Assembly (NCBI RefSeq): GCF_031082405.1
Contig: NZ_JAVHJU010000076.1
Location: 310,001-374,000 of the forward strand
Reading direction: 5' to 3'
From: Amycolatopsis sp. A133
Lineage (GTDB): Bacteria; Actinomycetota; Actinomycetes; Mycobacteriales; Pseudonocardiaceae
DNA: 64,000 bases
This document shows positions 60,791 through 64,000 of the stretch, in pieces; the stretch's first letter is position 1; every line of letters begins with the position of its first letter. The translations under genes were made by a program, and so were the position numbers. The notes below the pieces were generated by a model. The model was not told where the DNA came from. It ran no database searches and saw only the letters and a list, made by a program, of their open reading frames with translations.

Positions 60791-63541
60791 TCACGCGCCG
60801 GCGAGGGCGGCGTCGCGCAGCTGACGGCGTGAGCTGATCCCGAGCTTGGTGAAGATCTTGCGCAGGTGCCATTCGACCGTGCGCGGGCTGAGGAACAGCC
60901 GGGTGCCGATCTCGGGGTTCGAGTAGCCTTCGGCCGCCAGCCGGGCTATCTGGAACTCCTGGGCGGTGAGCTCACCGGTCGGCTCCGCCGTGCGTTTCCG
61001 CGCGGTCTCCCCCGTGGCCTGCAGCTCTCGCCGCGCCCGGTCGGCGAAGGCCTCGAGCCCCATGGCGGACAGCTGCTCGTGGGCCGTGTGCAGGTGCGCG
61101 CGAGCGTCCACGCGGCGGCCCTCGCGGCGCAGCCACTCGCCGTACAGCAGGTGGCTGCGGGCCAGGTCCACGCGGAGCGTGGTCGGTTCGAGGCACGCGA
61201 TCGATTCGAGGTAGAGGGCGTCGGCGTCGGCGGTGCCCAGCGCGCGCACGCGGGCGTCGATTCCCCGCGCTTCCGCCGTCCCGGACGCCGCGGCGCGCTC
61301 GGCCGACCGGGCCGCCGCCGCCCGTAGCCGGGCCTCGTCGCCGGTTCGGGAGGCCGCTTCGGCCAGTTCGGCGGTGGCGAGGCCCTGGAACCCCACCACG
61401 TCGTGGTCGAACACCCGGCGGGCGGCGTCCAGCGCGGCGTCGTGGCGGCCGAGGCCGTTGTACAGCACCGCCCGCCCGTAGTCGGCGAAGGTCACCAGCC
61501 GCAGCTGGCCGCGTGCCGACGCCTGGCGCGCGGTGTCCTCGAACAGCTCCGCCGCCCGCGCCTCCCGGCCGCGGAACGCCTCGAGAAGCATCGTCGCGTA
61601 GCCGACCGGCGCGTTGCCGGTGACGTCGGCGATCACGCGGTCTTCCTCGGCCGACGCCGCCGCCGCGGTGAGCTCCCCCGCGAGCAGCTCGTTGACGGCG
61701 AGGAAGTTGAGCGCGAACTGCAGCTGCACGAGGGCGCCGGCGTCGCGGGCGAGCTGGACCTGCCGCACGGCGAACGAGCGTGCCGCGGCGAAGTCCGCCG
61801 CTTCGGTGGCGATCAGGCCGCCGGCCCGGTTGCCCAGGAGCCAGAGCACCCGCCCGGTGTCCTCGGCGCCGACGTCCAGGCTGCGGACCGCCACCACCGC
61901 CGCGGACAGCAGGGGCGCCGCGGCCGGGTAGCCGTCGGTGAACCGGGTGACCAGGGCGTCCAGCACGAGGTCGACGGCGCGGGGCGGCCCGGGGGCCGGC
62001 GGCGCGGCCCGGGTGGCCTCGGCCACCGCGACGAGACCGGCGGAGTCCGCCCCGGCCCACAGGGCCGCCGCCAGCGCTTCCAGGTACGTCTCCCGCGCCC
62101 GGTTCGCGTCGAGCGGGCCGAGCTGCCCGGCCGCGCGCAGCAGGAGCCGGGCCGCTTCACCACCGCGCCGCCGGTCGAACGCGATCTGCCCGCGCAGCCG
62201 CTCGACCTCGGCGGCGCGCCGGGCGTCCGGTGGTCCGGCCGCCGCCGCGTCGAGGAGCCCGAGTGCCCCTTCGAGCGCGCCGGCGTCGCGTTTCACCGCG
62301 GCCGCCGCGAGTTCGCGGTGCGCGCGCCGGGCGGGTTCGGGGGTCAGGAGCGCCGCCTGCTCGAAGAACGCGGCCGCCGCGACCAGGCCGCCGCGGGCCC
62401 GGGCCCGGCCGGCCGAGCGTTCGAGGTCGGCCGCGACGTCCTCGTCCGGGGTGACGGTCGCCTGCGCGCGGTGCCAGGCCCGGCGGTCGGGATCGCGATC
62501 GGGGTCGGTCACCTCGGCCAGGGCCCGGTGCACGTCTTGGCGGTCCCGGGCCGGCGCCGACCGGTAGACCGCCGATCGCACCAGCGGGTGGCGGAACCGG
62601 ATCCGGCGGCCGAACTCGATCAGCCCGGTCGCCTCGGCCGCGGCGGCCGGGTCGGCGCCGAGCCCCAGCCTGCCGGCCGCGCCCCAGAGCAGGGTGGCGT
62701 CGCCGAGCGGCTCGGCGGCGGCGATGAGCAGGAGCCGCCGGGTGTCGGCGGGCAGCGGCTCCAGCTGCTTGACGAAGCAGTGTTCGATGCGCCCGGCGAG
62801 CGGCACCGCCCCGGGCGGCCCGAAGCCGTCGACCAGCTCGGCGGCCGTCCACGCGCGGGGCAGTTCCAGCAGCGCCAGCGGGTTGCCGTGGGTTTCGGCG
62901 ATGATCCGGTCACGGACGCGGCCGTCCACCGGCCCCTTGAGCACCGAGGCCAGCAGTGCGTCCGACTCGGCCTCCCCCAAGCCGGCGACCGCGAGCTCCG
63001 GCAACCCGGCCAGGTCGGGCTCGGGGCCGGGCTCCCGCACCGCGAAGACGACGGCGATCCGCTCGGCGAGCAGCCGGCGGGCGACGAAGGCCAGGACCAC
63101 CGCGGACATCCGGTCGAGCCACTGCGCGTCGTCGACCAGGCAGAGCAGCGGCTGGTCCTCGGCCACGTCGGCGAGCAGGGTCAGCACCGCCAGCCCGACC
63201 AGGAACCGGGTCGGCCGGGCACCGGAGCTGAGCCCGAACGCCGTGCCGAGCGCGTCGCGCTGGGGTTCGGGGAGGCGGTCGAGCCGGTCCAGGAACGGCG
63301 CGCACAGCTGGTGCAGCCCGGCGTAGGCCATCACCTGTTCCGATTCGACGCCGGCGGCGCGCGCGACGCGGAATCCCCGCGCCTGCTCGTGCACGTACTC
63401 CAGGAGCGCGGTCTTGCCGATCCCGGCTTCGCCGCGCAGGACGAGCACCCGGCCCCGCTCCGACCGGGCGTCGGCCAGGAGGCGGTCGAGCGCGGCGCAT
63501 TCGCTGTGCCGTCCGATCAGCGCCGGTCCACGCCCCGGCAT
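60791..63541 (-). CDS. Large LuxR-family ATP-binding regulator (LAL, MalT-like)
   Basis: 916 residues. LIGRHSECAALDRLLADARS and P-loop GEAGIGKTALLEYV (about 37-48), Walker B LLCLVDDAQWLD, and AETHGNPLALLELPR are AAA16-type signatures. A long TPR-like helical region fills residues 350-840. The C-terminal LuxR HTH (about 845-905) reads LTAQEFQIARLAAEGYSNPE, then LSPRTVEWHLRKIFTKLGIS. LAL regulators often control secondary metabolism or sugar use; the target is not evident. ATG 63541. Confidence 0.92.
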   Translation of the reverse strand: MPGRGPALIGRHSECAALDRLLADARSERGRVLVLRGEAGIGKTALLEYVHEQARGFRVARAAGVESEQVMAYAGLHQLCAPFLDRLDRLPEPQRDALGTAFGLSSGARPTRFLVGLAVLTLLADVAEDQPLLCLVDDAQWLDRMSAVVLAFVARRLLAERIAVVFAVREPGPEPDLAGLPELAVAGLGEAESDALLASVLKGPVDGRVRDRIIAETHGNPLALLELPRAWTAAELVDGFGPPGAVPLAGRIEHCFVKQLEPLPADTRRLLLIAAAEPLGDATLLWGAAGRLGLGADPAAAAEATGLIEFGRRIRFRHPLVRSAVYRSAPARDRQDVHRALAEVTDPDRDPDRRAWHRAQATVTPDEDVAADLERSAGRARARGGLVAAAAFFEQAALLTPEPARRAHRELAAAAVKRDAGALEGALGLLDAAAAGPPDARRAAEVERLRGQIAFDRRRGGEAARLLLRAAGQLGPLDANRARETYLEALAAALWAGADSAGLVAVAEATRAAPPAPGPPRAVDLVLDALVTRFTDGYPAAAPLLSAAVVAVRSLDVGAEDTGRVLWLLGNRAGGLIATEAADFAAARSFAVRQVQLARDAGALVQLQFALNFLAVNELLAGELTAAAASAEEDRVIADVTGNAPVGYATMLLEAFRGREARAAELFEDTARQASARGQLRLVTFADYGRAVLYNGLGRHDAALDAARRVFDHDVVGFQGLATAELAEAASRTGDEARLRAAAARSAERAAASGTAEARGIDARVRALGTADADALYLESIACLEPTTLRVDLARSHLLYGEWLRREGRRVDARAHLHTAHEQLSAMGLEAFADRARRELQATGETARKRTAEPTGELTAQEFQIARLAAEGYSNPEIGTRLFLSPRTVEWHLRKIFTKLGISSRRQLRDAALAGA

Positions 63542-63649
63542 GCGAAACCTCCCACGGCCGACCGGCGGCGGCGGGACGACCGTGCCGGGCGAGGCGAACG
63601 ATAGCGCAGCGCGCGCCGGGCACCGGCCGTCGGACGTCGGGCCGGGCGA

Positions 63650-64000
63650 TCACGCGTCGCCGCGGGCCTCCGCGTTCCGCGCCTCGACGGCCCGGGCGGT
63701 CTTCGCCAGCTCACCGCCGAGGACGCGCTTGCCCAGGAGCCCGAGCAGGCCCCCGAGCAGCCGGCCCTTGAGGTTCTTCCCCTCCCGCACCACCACGGCG
63801 TCGATCTGCGTCGACCCGTCCGCCAGCCGGGTGAAGGTGTAGGTGTGCCCGGAGGCGCCGCCCCACGTGTTGGAGTCGGTGGTCCGCAGCACGACCCGGG
63901 CCGGATCGGACCAGTCGTAATGCAGCCGCTCCCAGACGCCACCCGACCCTTCGGTGACGTCGGCGTGGCCGGGCCCCTGCTCGTGCACGCGCAGGTATTC
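63650..64000 (-). CDS. SRPBCC-fold protein, 5' end outside the window
   Basis: At least 116 residues to the window edge; the frame stays open at 64000. WERLHYDWSDPARVVLRTTD, GHTYTFTRLADGSTQIDAVV and KGRLLGGLLGLLGKRVLGGE are the middle and last strands and the C-terminal helix of START-like proteins. Its start and first strand are missing. Function not assigned. It is 108 bases upstream of the LAL gene and co-directional. Confidence 0.75.
   Translation of the reverse strand, partial: EYLRVHEQGPGHADVTEGSGGVWERLHYDWSDPARVVLRTTDSNTWGGASGHTYTFTRLADGSTQIDAVVVREGKNLKGRLLGGLLGLLGKRVLGGELAKTARAVEARNAEARGDA

Noticed and set aside
1..64000. Secondary-metabolite gene cluster, CRISPR array, tRNA or rRNA genes
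   Set aside because: No PKS/NRPS, terpene synthase or RiPP signature genes, no spaced direct repeats, and no cloverleaf or rRNA-like sequence noticed on either strand.

Overview
The window is very GC-rich chromosomal DNA with frequent GTG starts, ATGA/GTGA stop-start overlaps and a very dense load of one-gene regulators (TetR, MarR, IclR, GntR, AraC, Xre, LuxR-type). Protein styles (GAF-ANTAR, ECF42 with DGPF protein, SigF-like sigma with RsbW-like kinase, NB-ARC/TPR proteins, mycelial actinomycete lipase and cholesterol oxidase) point to a soil actinomycete, most likely Pseudonocardiaceae (Amycolatopsis-like). No rRNA, tRNA or CRISPR was found. I could run no database search; family names come from motifs and memory.

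Layout. 1-8 kb: a cut GAF/ANTAR gene, a possible 18-codon leader with a coupled small gene, a three-subunit molybdenum hydroxylase operon, membrane and ion-transport genes, and a frameshifted hydrolase. 8-12 kb: a SWIM protein and SNF2 helicase pair. 12-20 kb: a chimeric BVMO/P450 gene, a secreted lipase plus cholesterol-oxidase operon with a divergent TetR and a perfect palindrome, PIG-L and YVTN-propeller genes, and a TetR/DUF6204 unit with two matching operators. 20-21.3 kb: gene debris and an SRPBCC gene.

21.2-31.6 kb is the most coherent block: two divergent catabolic operons (CMD-FAH-FAH, and SDR-SDR-amidohydrolase-esterase), a GH3 glycosidase with a decayed esterase, an IclR regulator and an MFS transporter. 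A 15-bp motif TGCCNNNCAATGGNA occurs in the divergent promoter, before the GH3 gene, and across the IclR start codon. This looks like an IclR-controlled regulon for uptake and breakdown of a glycosylated compound, substrate unknown.

32-49 kb: an accessory run of small regulator-enzyme modules, each with its own inverted repeat (oxidoreductase/MarR with three TTCGAATTCGAA palindromes; TetR with tandem AGAACANCGTTCT; CocE hydrolase with a 34-bp palindrome; amidohydrolase-esterase-FAD oxidase operon; PEBP-SRPBCC fusion with a GntR gene; MFS/AraC). 49.5-56 kb: two head-to-head NB-ARC/TPR STAND proteins separated by an IS110-family element. 56-64 kb: an ECF42 cassette, a glyoxalase-fold protein, a SigF-like sigma factor and an RsbW-like kinase both preceded by GTNN-N15-GGGTA type promoters, a DUF1883 gene, a large LuxR (LAL) regulator and a cut SRPBCC gene.
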